This document shows, in pieces, positions 6,796 through 15,370 of a DNA stretch of 64,000 bases; positions within the stretch are counted from its first letter, which is position 1, and each line of letters starts with the position of its first letter. Source of the stretch: JAKFEE01 sp036675815 (GTDB taxonomy: Bacteria > Pseudomonadota > Alphaproteobacteria > Rhodospirillales > Magnetospirillaceae). The stretch covers positions 1 through 64,000 of the forward strand of contig JAKFEE010000001.1 of NCBI GenBank assembly GCA_036675815.1. The letters run 5' to 3'. Both the position numbers and the translations under genes were made by a program. The notes beneath the pieces are model-generated. The model did not search any database, was not told where the DNA came from, and worked only from the letters and a program-made list of their open reading frames with translations.

Positions 6796-9192
6796 ATGAG
6801 AGACCCCGATGCTGCACATGGCAAAGACGCTCACCCGGCGCACGGTCACCACGACGCAGAGGGGATAGCGGCTGCCGCCGAGATTGATCCCGTCTGTGGG
6901 ATGACCGTTGACCCCGCCACCACGCCCTACAGGAACGAGCGACACGGCACGCCCCACTATTTCTGCAGCACCAAGTGCCGTGACCGTTTCGTCGCCGAAC
7001 CGGATAAATATCTGGAGGCCCGCCGCGAGCCGGCGCCGGCGCCGGCGCCCGGCGATGCCGTCATCTACACCTGTCCAATGCACCCGCAGATCCGCCAGCC
7101 GCGGCCGGGCAATTGCCCCATCTGCGGCATGGCCCTGGAACCGGAGGTCGCCACCGGCGATGCCGGACCCAGCCCCGAACTGCGCGACTTCACCCACCGC
7201 TTCTGGGGCGGCACGGCCTTAACCGTCCCGCTGGTGGTTTATGAGATGGCGGTGCATTTCCCCGGGTTCGCCCTGCATCAATGGATATCTCCCATGGTGA
7301 CAGTGTGGATCCAGATGGTGCTGGCGACGCCGGTGGTGCTGTGGGCGGGCTGGCCGCTGCTGACGCGCGGCTGGGCCTCCTTCGCGCGCCGCCGCCTCAA
7401 CATGTTCTCGCTGATCGCCCTCGGCGTCATGACCGCCTATCTGTTCAGCCTGGTCGCCACCTTCGCCCCCGGCATCTTCCCCGCCGGCTTCCGTGGCGCC
7501 GAGGGCACCGTCGCCGTCTACTACGAGGCGGCGGCGGTGATCGTCGTGCTGGTGCTGCTGGGACAGGTGCTTGAGCTACGCGCCCGCGAACGAACCGGTG
7601 GCGCCATCCGCGCCCTGTTGAACCTGGCGCCGAAGACGGCGCGGCGCCTGCGCGACGATGGCGACGACGAGCAGATACCGCTGGCGGCGGTGCAGGTCGG
7701 CGACCGCCTGCGGGTGCGTCCCGGCGACGGCGTCCCCGTCGATGGAATTGTGCTGGAGGGGCGCAGCGCCGTCGATGAATCCATGGTCACCGGCGAGTCC
7801 ATGCCGGTCGAGAAGGCGGCCGGCGATAAGGTGATCGGCGGTACTGTCAACGCCACCGGCGCCCTGATTATGCACGCCGAGAAAGTCGGCGGCGACACCA
7901 TGCTGGCCCGCATAGTCCGCATGGTCGCCGAGGCGCAGCGCAGCCGCGCCCCCATCCAGCGGCTGGTCGACGACGTGTCCGCGTGGTTCGTGCCGGCGGT
8001 GGTGCTGATCGCCGCCCTTAGCTTCGTCGTCTGGGCGATCTGGGGGCCGGAGCCGAGCTTGGCCTATGCGCTGATCGTCGCCGTGTCGGTGCTCATCATC
8101 GCCTGTCCCTGCGCGCTGGGGCTGGCCACGCCGATGTCGATCATGGTGGGCGTCGGGCGCGGCGCCACCGAGGGAGTGCTGATCAAGAACGCCGAGGCGC
8201 TGGAGCGCTTCGAGAAGGTCGACACGCTGGTGGTCGACAAGACCGGCACCCTGACCGAAGGCAAGCCAAAGGTCACCGCCATCCTGACCGCTGCCGGCAT
8301 CGACGAATCCAGCCTGCTGGCGCTGGCCGCGGCCGTCGAGCGGTCGAGCGCCCATCCGCTGGCGGCGGCCATCGTCGCCGCGGCTAAGGAGCGCGGGCTG
8401 ACCGTCGCCGAGGCGACCGACTTCCACTCGCTGACCGGCATGGGGGTGACCGGCGCAGTCGGCGAGCGGCGCGTCGCCTTCGGCAATCGCAAGCTGATGG
8501 AGGAGCTGGGAGTGCCACTCGGCGATCTCGGCGAGCGTGCCGACACGCTTCGTCGCGACGGCGCCACGGCGCTGTTCGGCGCCGTCGACGGTCAGGCCGC
8601 CGGCGTCATCGCTATCGCCGACCCGATTAAGGCAACCACGCTCAAGGCATTGCAGACGTTGCGCGCCGACAGCGTTCGTATCGTCATGCTGACCGGCGAC
8701 AACCGCACTACCGCCGAGGCGGTCGCCCGGCGGCTCGGCATCGACGAGGTTGAGGCCGAGGTGCTGCCCGAGGACAAGCACCGGGTGGTGCGCCGGCTGC
8801 GCGGCGAGGGTCGCGTGGTGGCGATGGCCGGGGACGGTGTCAACGATGCTCCCGCCCTGGCCGAAGCCGATATCGGCATCGCCATGGGCACCGGCACCGA
8901 GGTCGCCATCCAGAGCGCTGGCGTCACCCTGGTCAAGGGCGACCTGGCCGGCATCGCGCGAGCGCGGACGCTGAGCCGCGCGACCATGGGCAACATTCGC
9001 CAGAACCTGTTCCTGGCTTTCGTCTACAACGCCGCCGGCATCCCGGTCGCCGCCGGCGTGCTCTACCCGCTGTTCGGCTGGCTGCTCAGCCCCATCATCG
9101 CGGCAGCGGCGATGGCGCTCAGCTCGGTGTCGGTGGTCGGCAACGCGCTCAGATTGCGACGGAGCGGGGCTGCTAGCCGCCGCAGCCACTGA
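6796..9192 (+). CDS. copA: Copper-translocating P1B-type ATPase
   Basis: Exports monovalent copper (or silver) from the cytoplasm with ATP. The start at ATG 6796 is set by a perfect AAGGAGG six bases upstream; the frame is open further upstream but without such a site. The protein has 798 aa: a His-rich N-terminus, a YHS-type metal domain (DPVCGMTVDP...HYFCSTKCRDRF, residues about 30-72), a heavy-metal-binding domain (YTCPMHPQ...GNCPICGMAL, about 92-116), eight membrane helices, the actuator TGES, the CPC metal site in IACPCALGLATP, the phosphorylation motif DKTGTLTEG, and the hinge MLTGDN...GDGVNDAPALAEA. The C-terminal YN..AAGIPVAAG and MALSSVSVVGNALRLRR are the Cu(I)-type signature. The intact gene contrasts with its damaged neighbours on both sides. 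Confidence 0.97.
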   Translation: MRDPDAAHGKDAHPAHGHHDAEGIAAAAEIDPVCGMTVDPATTPYRNERHGTPHYFCSTKCRDRFVAEPDKYLEARREPAPAPAPGDAVIYTCPMHPQIRQPRPGNCPICGMALEPEVATGDAGPSPELRDFTHRFWGGTALTVPLVVYEMAVHFPGFALHQWISPMVTVWIQMVLATPVVLWAGWPLLTRGWASFARRRLNMFSLIALGVMTAYLFSLVATFAPGIFPAGFRGAEGTVAVYYEAAAVIVVLVLLGQVLELRARERTGGAIRALLNLAPKTARRLRDDGDDEQIPLAAVQVGDRLRVRPGDGVPVDGIVLEGRSAVDESMVTGESMPVEKAAGDKVIGGTVNATGALIMHAEKVGGDTMLARIVRMVAEAQRSRAPIQRLVDDVSAWFVPAVVLIAALSFVVWAIWGPEPSLAYALIVAVSVLIIACPCALGLATPMSIMVGVGRGATEGVLIKNAEALERFEKVDTLVVDKTGTLTEGKPKVTAILTAAGIDESSLLALAAAVERSSAHPLAAAIVAAAKERGLTVAEATDFHSLTGMGVTGAVGERRVAFGNRKLMEELGVPLGDLGERADTLRRDGATALFGAVDGQAAGVIAIADPIKATTLKALQTLRADSVRIVMLTGDNRTTAEAVARRLGIDEVEAEVLPEDKHRVVRRLRGEGRVVAMAGDGVNDAPALAEADIGIAMGTGTEVAIQSAGVTLVKGDLAGIARARTLSRATMGNIRQNLFLAFVYNAAGIPVAAGVLYPLFGWLLSPIIAAAAMALSSVSVVGNALRLRRSGAASRRSH

Positions 9193-9225
9193 GACTCCCT
9201 TTTTTTTTCGAGAAGGAGACAAAGC

Positions 9226-9832
9226 CATGTTGAAACCTGTCACGATGATCGTCGCCGCTATGATTCTGACGAATGTTCCGGCCTTGGCCGACGACGCCCA
9301 CCACCCATCCGCCGATAGTGCCGCCGTGGCCGCTCCGTCGGTGCAGATCGACGCTCAACCAGCCCCTGCCACACCCACGGGACTATGATGGGCGGCATGA
9401 TGGGCCAGAGCTCGATGATGGGTGCCCAGGGAGGCATGATGGGCTGCCCCATGATGGGCCAGGGGCAATCGGAATGACGGGAATGATGGGCCTGTCTGAC
9501 ATGACCGATATGGCCACATAGACGGCCATGTCGCCTTTCTCAAGGCCGAACTGAAGATCGCCCCGGCACAGGAAGAAGCGTGGGCAGCCTTTGCAGACAC
9601 GCTGCGCACCTCCGTCGCCGGCATGATGGAGATGCGAACCCGCGTGGCGGAAGCTGCCGATGCAGCCCCCTCCCTTAAGCAAATATTCGAGCAGAAGGAA
9701 CGTCTGCTGATGACCCGCCTGGACAACAGCAAGCGCCTGCATGCGGCTTGGACCAAGCTGGACGCGCAGTTAACGCCAGAACAGAGGCAGTCGGCTCTGC
9801 AACTTATCGGGCCGCGGCTGATGATGGTCTGA
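9226..9832 (+). pseudogene. Spy/CpxP-like (LTXXQ) periplasmic protein gene, frameshifted
   Basis: A good ribosome-binding site (AAGGAGA) precedes ATG 9226, which starts a signal peptide (MLKPVTMIVAAMILTNVPALA) and reads to a TGA near 9388. The next coding signal is in another frame: a Met/Gly-rich MMGGMMGQSSMMG-type stretch at about 9388-9477. After another shift comes GHIDGHVAFLKAELKIAPAQ leading into MMEMRTRVAEAADAAPS and LDAQLTPEQRQSALQLIGPRL, ending at 9832. Together these make one ordinary Spy-like periplasmic chaperone of about 200 aa, with a Met-rich copper-binding-like linker and an LTPEQ motif. At least two frameshifts break it. It sits 34 bases after copA and would have been the second gene of that operon. 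Confidence 0.8.
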
Positions 9833-9979
9833 GCGTCGCTTCTTTACTTAAGCTGGCGCCACCGCTCGCCATGGTGTCTGCAGGAATTCGTATGTCTATC
9901 TACGTCCTAGCCATTGGCTCGCTTGGCGGCTTGCCAGAGGCAGCTCTCAGAGTCTGATTCGAAATTATCATCAGTGCGT

Positions 9980-10084
9980 TCAATGCCTTGCGATGCGGCG
10001 GGTAAGGAACTGCACCGACGCAATGAAGAGCCAGGCGGTGGCCGATGCGATGGTGCGCTCGAAATCTTTGGCAAGCCGGCGGTT
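9980..10084 (-). pseudogene. C-terminal remnant of an IS5-type transposase
   Basis: On the minus strand 9980-10084 reads NRRLAKDFERTIASATAWLF followed by IASVQFLTRRIARH and a TGA stop. This matches the conserved C-terminal end of IS5-family DDE transposases. No upstream transposase sequence or terminal inverted repeat was recognised, so only the tail remains. It marks a former insertion sequence between the copper island and the CRISPR array. Confidence 0.7.
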
Positions 10085-10446
10085 GAATCAGCGATAGGCG
10101 ATGCTTTCAAGCTAACCTACTGATGCCACTCACTTTAATTTCGGATCAGGCTCTAAGGTCCCGATGGCGTCAGGCAAGCTCGAAGGCGAAGGCGCGTTCT
10201 GCCCGATGAGAAACTCTGTGTAGCCCAATATATGATCCCCCCGATCGCTAGCCTATTCGCGTACGACCGGTGCGGCGCCTCCTGCGGCCGCTGGGCAGTT
10301 TCGCGCGTAAAGGCGCAGAGGTGGATGCCTTCCTCGTCGAGGCCTTGCGCCAGTTCCCCGACGGCCCGCCGGAGGAAGCGGAGACCGGACTGCGCCGCGC
10401 TCAGGTCTACGCGCTCGTTATCCGCCCACGGCCGGTTCACATCGCG

Positions 10447-10596
10447 GGCTCCCCCGCAGGCGCGGGGATAGACCCATCTCCCAGAGCGTGACCGATCGGC
10501 GGGCCGAGGCTCCCCCGCAGGCGCGGGGATAGACCCTCTTTGAAGGAAGTACGGATAGACTTGGTATCGGCTCCCCGGCAGGCGCGGGGATAGACC
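10447..10596 (+). CRISPR. Orphan type I-E-like CRISPR mini-array, three repeats and two spacers
   Basis: Three 28-bp repeats at 10447-10474, 10508-10535 and 10569-10596 with an exact 61-bp period and two 33-bp spacers (10475-10507, 10536-10568). Each repeat begins GGCTCC, has the inverted pair CCCCGC..GCGGGG and ends GGGGATAGACC, closely resembling the Escherichia coli type I-E repeat in size, palindrome and the GATAAACC-like end. Repeats 1 and 2 are identical; repeat 3 has one C-to-G change, as expected for the trailer-end repeat, so the array reads on the plus strand with the leader side at the left. No cas gene is in the window, and the left flank is not obviously AT-rich. Confidence 0.85.
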
Positions 10597-10798
10597 GGGT
10601 GACGCGGCACCATATCCAAACACCCGCAGCGTCTTCGACGTCGTTCAGGTTGCCCGCCACACGCTCGCCGAACTCTCCCCCGCGGTGTCAGTTGCCGCCG
10701 AGTGAGGCCCGGACCAGGTTCAGCGTCTCAGAGACAAGCAGACACCTCCGCCAGCGGTGCGCGCAGGTACCGCGCCCCGAACGGCTTGATTGTTGACT

Positions 10799-10949
10799 GC
10801 TCGACGCAGGGCTACTGGCGGCCCCGGTTCCCCTCTATCTACCCGACCAGAGCCCCTTTTACATCGTCGCCCCCGAGGCCACAGCGGATCACCCTAACAT
10901 CCGCCAATTCCGTGAATGGTTGTTGGCCGAGGTGCAGTCGTTGTGGCCA
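10799..10949 (+). pseudogene. 151-bp duplicated fragment of a LysR regulator gene (3' end)
   Basis: This stretch matches 36516-36666, the 3' end of the intact LysR gene in this window, with only two mismatches seen (A/G in CTATCTRCCC and T/C in CCCCTTYTAC). It encodes the end of the effector-binding domain but has no start or N-terminal part, so it is a fragment. The copy stops a few bases before the LysR stop codon. The near-identity means the duplication is recent or maintained by gene conversion. Confidence 0.92.
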
Positions 10950-10985
10950 GCCGCGCCGACGGCTGAGTTGCGGGGCGGCGCGGCT
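10949..10985 (-). terminator. Possible terminator hairpin after nnrS
   Basis: AGCCGCGCCG at 10949-10958 pairs perfectly with CGGCGCGGCT at 10976-10985 (10-bp stem, 17-base loop). It lies 39 bases beyond the nnrS stop on the minus strand. There is no clear U-run, so intrinsic termination is uncertain. Confidence 0.35.
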
Positions 10986-11023
10986 CCTCCAATGGGCCGC
11001 ACCGCCGCTTTTCCGGGGCGCTC

Positions 11024-12214
11024 TCAGCGTCGCTTCGGCCCGCTGAAAACCGGGCGCACGACCGGCCCGCAGAGAGCCGGGCGGAAAGCCACCAGATAGA
11101 GCACCCACCCCGACATCCAGAGAATGACCGCTCCGGCGATCCATGCCGGCGCCTGTTCGGGCACCAGGGCCGCAATGAGCCGGGCCGCAGCCGCGAGCCA
11201 AATAGACGTGAATGCCAGCAAAAGCGACCGGCTTGCCACTAGCGAGGCGCCCGTCCGCGTCATCGCCGCGCGGCCAGAGATCGCAACGATCATCGTGGCC
11301 ATTGCCCCCATGGTCAGCGCGTGCACGGCGTCCGTGGGCGGGTAAACCTCCGGCCGCGCCACGGCGATGCCGGTGAGGACAAGCCCCGCCGGCAACCACA
11401 CCCAGGCAGCATGCAGCACGAACAGCGACGGATGCTTGCGGGCCTGTAGGCTCCGCCAGCCGCGCATGCGCCAAAATTGGAGGGCCCCGGCGATGACCAA
11501 CGCGCCCCCGCTCCACGCTCCTGGCCAGGCGATGGTCAGAACCGCGGCGAACGCGAGCACCCCAGAACACAGCCGGTCATAGAGCGGCGAATGAGATGGG
11601 GTGACCGGCCTAAGGGCGTTGGCGGTGAACGCCGGCACCGCCCGCCCGCCGATGATGCTGATGAGCACGGCAAACACCAAGACTGGGGCCAGAGTCGCCC
11701 AGGATGCGGTGTTCACATCCCGCATATGGGCGACAAACGCGCCGTCCAGAGCCGCGAGCACCACCACCGCCACCACCAGAGGGGCCTTGTTTGTCACCCG
11801 CGCCGTGACGAGTTCGCGCGAGAGGAAAAGCGCGAGTGCGGCGAGATAGGCCGTGGCACCGGCGAGCAGCGCCGGAAGCGGCAGAGTTTCGACACCGGCC
11901 ACAATAACCCGCGCGACGACCCACAGCGCCGCAAGCGTCTTAATCACCCTTGGCGGAACTGGCGAACGCCCGGTCCAACTGGTGACCGCGGTAAGCAGAT
12001 AGCCCCCGACGGCGGCGCCGCCGGCGCCGAACAGCAGCTCATGCGCGTGCCACAGCCCCGGCTGCAATCCGAGTCCGCCCGGCCACAGCCATACGCCGGG
12101 AATAAGAATCGCCCATAGGCCGGCGAGCAGAAAGAACGGTCGATGTGCCGCCTGCCAGAAGGGATGAACCGGACGGCTGGGCTGAGCGTTGGTCTTCCCT
12201 CGGCCGGTGGTCAC
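11024..12214 (-). CDS. nnrS: NnrS family haem-copper membrane protein
   Basis: A polytopic inner-membrane protein of 396 aa with about 12 hydrophobic helices. The N-terminal block HPFWQAAHRPFFLLAGLWAI, the LWHAHELLFGAGGAAVGGYLLTAV segment and HALTMGAMATMIVAISGRAAM are the NnrS family motifs, whose histidines bind haem and copper in the studied homologue. NnrS proteins relieve nitric-oxide stress. The frame is open to 12466, but the true start is GTG at 12214: it gives the family N-terminus and overlaps the cobF stop as GTGA. Translational coupling to cobF places this gene in the riboswitch-controlled unit cbiM-cobF-nnrS, an unusual association. Confidence 0.88.
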   Translation of the reverse strand: MTTGRGKTNAQPSRPVHPFWQAAHRPFFLLAGLWAILIPGVWLWPGGLGLQPGLWHAHELLFGAGGAAVGGYLLTAVTSWTGRSPVPPRVIKTLAALWVVARVIVAGVETLPLPALLAGATAYLAALALFLSRELVTARVTNKAPLVVAVVVLAALDGAFVAHMRDVNTASWATLAPVLVFAVLISIIGGRAVPAFTANALRPVTPSHSPLYDRLCSGVLAFAAVLTIAWPGAWSGGALVIAGALQFWRMRGWRSLQARKHPSLFVLHAAWVWLPAGLVLTGIAVARPEVYPPTDAVHALTMGAMATMIVAISGRAAMTRTGASLVASRSLLLAFTSIWLAAAARLIAALVPEQAPAWIAGAVILWMSGWVLYLVAFRPALCGPVVRPVFSGPKRR

Positions 12215-12981
12215 GGTGGCGGCGTGGTGGGGCCGCCCGCGCGCCTCAGCATGTAGATGTCCATGATCCAGCCGTGCCGGGCGCGGGCTTCGGCACGGGC
12301 CTCTAGTATTCTCGGCGTGACCTCGGCAAGGGGGCCGGAAATGATAATCTCCTGGGGCAATCCCACATAGGCGCCCCACCAGATGGTCATACCCTCGGGC
12401 TCGAGGTGCCGAAAGGCGCAATCCCCATCCAGCATCGCCACCACGGTATCGGCATAAGCGGGCCATCCCGCTTCGCGCAGCCGACGCCCGGTGGTCACCA
12501 GGAACGGCGCCCCGACATCGTTCAAAGGGATCGCATGCGATGCGGTCAGCGCCTGAATGGCGGTGATTCCGGGGATCACATGAACGCGGGGAGGCACAGG
12601 CAGCTTGGCGGCAATGCGCAGGGTACTATCATAGAGCGCGGGGTCGCCCCAGATGAGAAGCGCCACTCTGCCGCCCTCGGGCAGGTTTGTTTGGATGGTG
12701 TCCGCCCACACCTTCGCGATGGCCTCGTGCCAGTCGGCGACCCCCCGCCGGTAATCGGGATGCGCAGCGTCGCGCTTGGGCAGGTCGAATTCCGCGATAC
12801 GCGTCGCGGCGTTGGTCAGCACCTCGGCACAGATGGCGCGTCGCAGCTCCGCCAGATCCGCCTTGTCCGGCCCCTTGCGGGGAATCAGGATCAGGTCGGC
12901 GTCGTTCAGCACCCGAATCGCCTGAAGGGTCAGGTGCTCAGGGTTGCCAGTGCCTATTCCGACCAGAAAAAGCTCGATCAT
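12211..12981 (-). CDS. cobF: Precorrin-6A synthase (deacetylating)
   Basis: Methylates C1 of precorrin-5 and releases acetate to give precorrin-6A in the aerobic cobalamin pathway. The protein (256 aa from MIELFLVGIGTGNPEH) has the tetrapyrrole methylase N-terminal VGIGTGNP loop, VALLIWGDPALYDSTLRI and HVIPGITAIQALTASHAIPLND, which are characteristic of CobF. The start at 12981 is preferred to 12993 because a GGGGGG run lies just upstream. It follows cbiM by 59 bases and overlaps nnrS by four. CobF is found only in the oxygen-dependent route, which tells which version of the pathway is used here. Confidence 0.93.
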   Translation of the reverse strand: MIELFLVGIGTGNPEHLTLQAIRVLNDADLILIPRKGPDKADLAELRRAICAEVLTNAATRIAEFDLPKRDAAHPDYRRGVADWHEAIAKVWADTIQTNLPEGGRVALLIWGDPALYDSTLRIAAKLPVPPRVHVIPGITAIQALTASHAIPLNDVGAPFLVTTGRRLREAGWPAYADTVVAMLDGDCAFRHLEPEGMTIWWGAYVGLPQEIIISGPLAEVTPRILEARAEARARHGWIMDIYMLRRAGGPTTPPP

Positions 12982-13040
12982 GCCCCCCCACAATCAAAGC
13001 GGCCCCTGTCCGAGCCCGCGACACGACAACGCGCCGCTCC

Positions 13041-13718
13041 TCAGACGGCCGAGTACAGCCGCTCACTGACCAGGCGCGACCCCTTCAGCCCGTGCAGCGA
13101 TTTGGCTGCCGCCAAAATGGCCAAATCGGCAACGGGCTCAACCAGCACCACGAGCATGTAGGAGGCGCCGAAGGACGCGATCGCACTCAGGTTCGCCGCG
13201 CCGAAGCCCTGGCCGTAGAAAGCCCAAAAGGCGACCCAAGCCACGACACCGCCCTGATAGGCGGTCGAGAGGGCGAGTGCCTGCCGGTACTTCAGGTCCA
13301 CATAGGCCGTCTTGGGCGCGATCGTCCGCCTCGCCACAAACTGCAGCGCGAACAGCGGCACCAAGAGGGTGGTGACGTTCATTCCATATTGCGGCAGGTC
13401 GAACGGAGCGAGGAATAAACCCTGGATGAGCAGGCCCAACGCCAGTCCGATGGCTGCCGGCGCGGCACCAAGAATTAGGAATAGTGTCGAGCCCAGGATG
13501 AAGTGGACCTCGGAGATGCCGACCGGGTAGTGCGGTAATATCTCGAAGCAGGCGAACACGGCGGCCGTGGCCGCAGCGCTACGAAGTGCCAGGGCATCAA
13601 ATCCCTTTTCTCGAAAGTCTTGCCAGGCGGATTTCAGTGCGCAGGCGCCCGCGCCGGCAGCGGTGGCGAAACTCAGTGCAATCTTGGCGCCGGTGACGAT
13701 TCCTGGTGCGATATGCAT
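13041..13718 (-). CDS. cbiM: Cobalt ECF-type transporter component CbiM
   Basis: Substrate-specific membrane subunit for cobalt uptake. The N-terminal MHIAPGIV places a histidine at position 2, the metal-binding feature of CbiM/NikM proteins whose amino group and His2 coordinate Co(II) or Ni(II). There are about six membrane helices (for example FILGSTLFLILGAAPAAIGLALGLL and NVTTLLVPLFALQFVARR). It is the first gene after cobalamin riboswitch 1, consistent with a cobalt rather than nickel role. The CbiN/Q/O partners are absent from the window, as in several alphaproteobacteria where CbiM-like proteins work with partners elsewhere. Confidence 0.85.
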   Translation of the reverse strand: MHIAPGIVTGAKIALSFATAAGAGACALKSAWQDFREKGFDALALRSAAATAAVFACFEILPHYPVGISEVHFILGSTLFLILGAAPAAIGLALGLLIQGLFLAPFDLPQYGMNVTTLLVPLFALQFVARRTIAPKTAYVDLKYRQALALSTAYQGGVVAWVAFWAFYGQGFGAANLSAIASFGASYMLVVLVEPVADLAILAAAKSLHGLKGSRLVSERLYSAV

Positions 13719-13799
13719 TTGGGCCCTCCATGGCCGTCATCCCCGACGGCCGTTGATGTCGTGCCGGTTGCCCGGCGAGGCGGTAACGACGCTCATGCG

Positions 13800-13995
13800 C
13801 CGGACGGCAGGTCTCCTGACTCGCGGGTTATCGCTTCCCCGGACCTTCCCGGCCTTGATGAGGCCAGTGGCATCTCCCGGGACGGCTTGCCGCTCACAGT
13901 TGCGGGGGCAGTCGCGGATTTGGCGCCTGATGGCTACACCTCACCGCGTTCCCTTTTCATCCTCTTGGCCGTCATGCCGCGAGGAACCGTCGCTC
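13800..13995 (-). promoter_or_regulatory. Cobalamin riboswitch 1, upstream of cbiM-cobF-nnrS
   Basis: Read on the minus strand the segment has, in order, AAAAGGGAA, GGTGAG, GCGACTGCCCCCGCAACTGT, the B12-box core GCCACTG, GGGAAGG and AGTCAGGAGACCTGCC. These are the conserved blocks of the AdoCbl/Cbl riboswitch in their usual order and spacing. It ends about 80 bases before the cbiM start, so cobalamin should repress cobalt uptake, cobF and nnrS. Confidence 0.95.
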
Positions 13996-14041
13996 GAACT
14001 CTCATCCCGCAGCCACGGCAAGTCAAGCCTCGCAGAAGCCG

Positions 14042-15370
14042 TCAAATCGTCGCCGCCTCGGCGATCAAATGGAAGAACGTGCCAGTGGCATAGCCGCGCC
14101 GCGAACCGGTCTCGGCAACGACCGCGCCGCTAGCATCGGCCACATGCGCCAGCGGCATGTCCGGCTGATCGAGTATGGAGGCGTAATGGAATTCGTGACC
14201 GCGCAGCCGCGCCCCTCCGCCATGACCGGGGATCGGCGTGTTCAGCCGCGCCAAGCGATAGCCGAGGTGCATACGGCGTTTGGCGAAAGACGTGACCAGC
14301 CCGAGAAGCCCGGCCATTTCGTGAACCGTCCCGGACGCATCCTCGAGGGCGGCGCCCATGGCCATGTAGCCTCCGCACTCGCCGTGAACCGGGCGCTTTT
14401 CCGCGAAGGCACGCAGCCCCGAGCGGAAGCGCGTGGCGGCCGCCAGCGCGCCCGCGTGCAGTTCCGGATAGCCCCCGGGCAACCAGCACACATCGGCGCT
14501 GGGGTCCGGCGTCTCGTCCGCCAGCGGCGAGAACGGCAGAATCTCCGCCCCGGCGGCGCGCCACGCTGCAATCAGATGCGGATAGACGAAGGAGAAGGCC
14601 GCATCGCGCGCCAAGGCGATGCGGTTCCCCGGCGGCTGAACCGGCCGGGGTTGTGTCACGGGCGCGGCTGTGCCCGCAGCCGCGGCGCGTACTGCGGCCA
14701 AATCGACATGGGCGGCCACGGAGGCCCCGGCCTCGGCCAGGAATTCGGCCAGACGCGGCTGCTCCTCGGCCTGGACCAAGCCTAAATGGCGTTCCGGCAA
14801 TTCTATCTTCGCCCCGCGCGGCCGCGCGCCGAAGACGCGCAGCCCGGCCGCCTCCATGCCAGCGCGCACCAGTGTCTCGTGCCGCGAACTGGCGACGCGA
14901 TTCAGCACCACGCCCGCCACCGTCATGTCGGGGCGGAGGGTGGCGAAACCGTACGCCACGGCAGCCGCGGATTGCGCCTGCGACGACACGTCCAAGACCA
15001 GGACCACTGGCCAGCCCATCATCGCGGCGATGTCCGCGCTGGCGCCGATGCCTGTCTCGCCCGGCGCCGCCGCCCCATCGAAAAGACCCATCGAGCCCTC
15101 GGTCAGGATGAGATCGGCCCCGGCCGCCGCCTGCACCAGTTGGGCAAGATGAGCGCGCCCCATCGCCCAACTGTCCAGGTTCATCGACACCCGTCCCGAG
15201 GCAGCCCCCACCGCGGCCGTATGAAAGGCGGGATCGATGTAATCCGGCCCGCTCTTGAACGGCTGCACGTCCAGTCCCTGGGCCCGGAACGCCATCAGCA
15301 GCCCGAGGGTGATCGTGGTCTTGCCGGTGCCCGAGGCCGGCGCGGAAATCAGGAGGCCGGGCGGGATCAT
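14042..15370 (-). CDS. cobB: Cobyrinate a,c-diamide synthase (hydrogenobyrinate amidase)
   Basis: Uses glutamine and ATP to amidate the a and c side chains of hydrogenobyrinate. The 442-aa protein has an N-terminal dethiobiotin-synthase-like ATPase domain (LLISAPASGTGKTTITLGLL with the P-loop, then PFKSGPDYIDPAFH and EGSMGLFDG) and a C-terminal glutaminase domain with the nucleophile in PVHGECGGYMAMG and a histidine in HEFHYASI. Length and motifs are standard. It is the last gene of the cobL-cobE-cobM-cobB run, overlapping cobM by four bases (ATGA), and lies just upstream of riboswitch 1, which governs the next unit. Confidence 0.96.
   Translation of the reverse strand: MIPPGLLISAPASGTGKTTITLGLLMAFRAQGLDVQPFKSGPDYIDPAFHTAAVGAASGRVSMNLDSWAMGRAHLAQLVQAAAGADLILTEGSMGLFDGAAAPGETGIGASADIAAMMGWPVVLVLDVSSQAQSAAAVAYGFATLRPDMTVAGVVLNRVASSRHETLVRAGMEAAGLRVFGARPRGAKIELPERHLGLVQAEEQPRLAEFLAEAGASVAAHVDLAAVRAAAAGTAAPVTQPRPVQPPGNRIALARDAAFSFVYPHLIAAWRAAGAEILPFSPLADETPDPSADVCWLPGGYPELHAGALAAATRFRSGLRAFAEKRPVHGECGGYMAMGAALEDASGTVHEMAGLLGLVTSFAKRRMHLGYRLARLNTPIPGHGGGARLRGHEFHYASILDQPDMPLAHVADASGAVVAETGSRRGYATGTFFHLIAEAATI

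Noticed and set aside
7576..9243. Minus-strand frame of 555 codons opposite copA
   Set aside because: copA has all ATPase motifs and a strong ribosome-binding site; the antisense frame has none.
10147..10446. Possible cas2 or other cas gene left of the CRISPR array
   Set aside because: Short frames here (for example one starting at 10270) show no Cas1, Cas2 or other Cas motif in either strand; only the array is supported.
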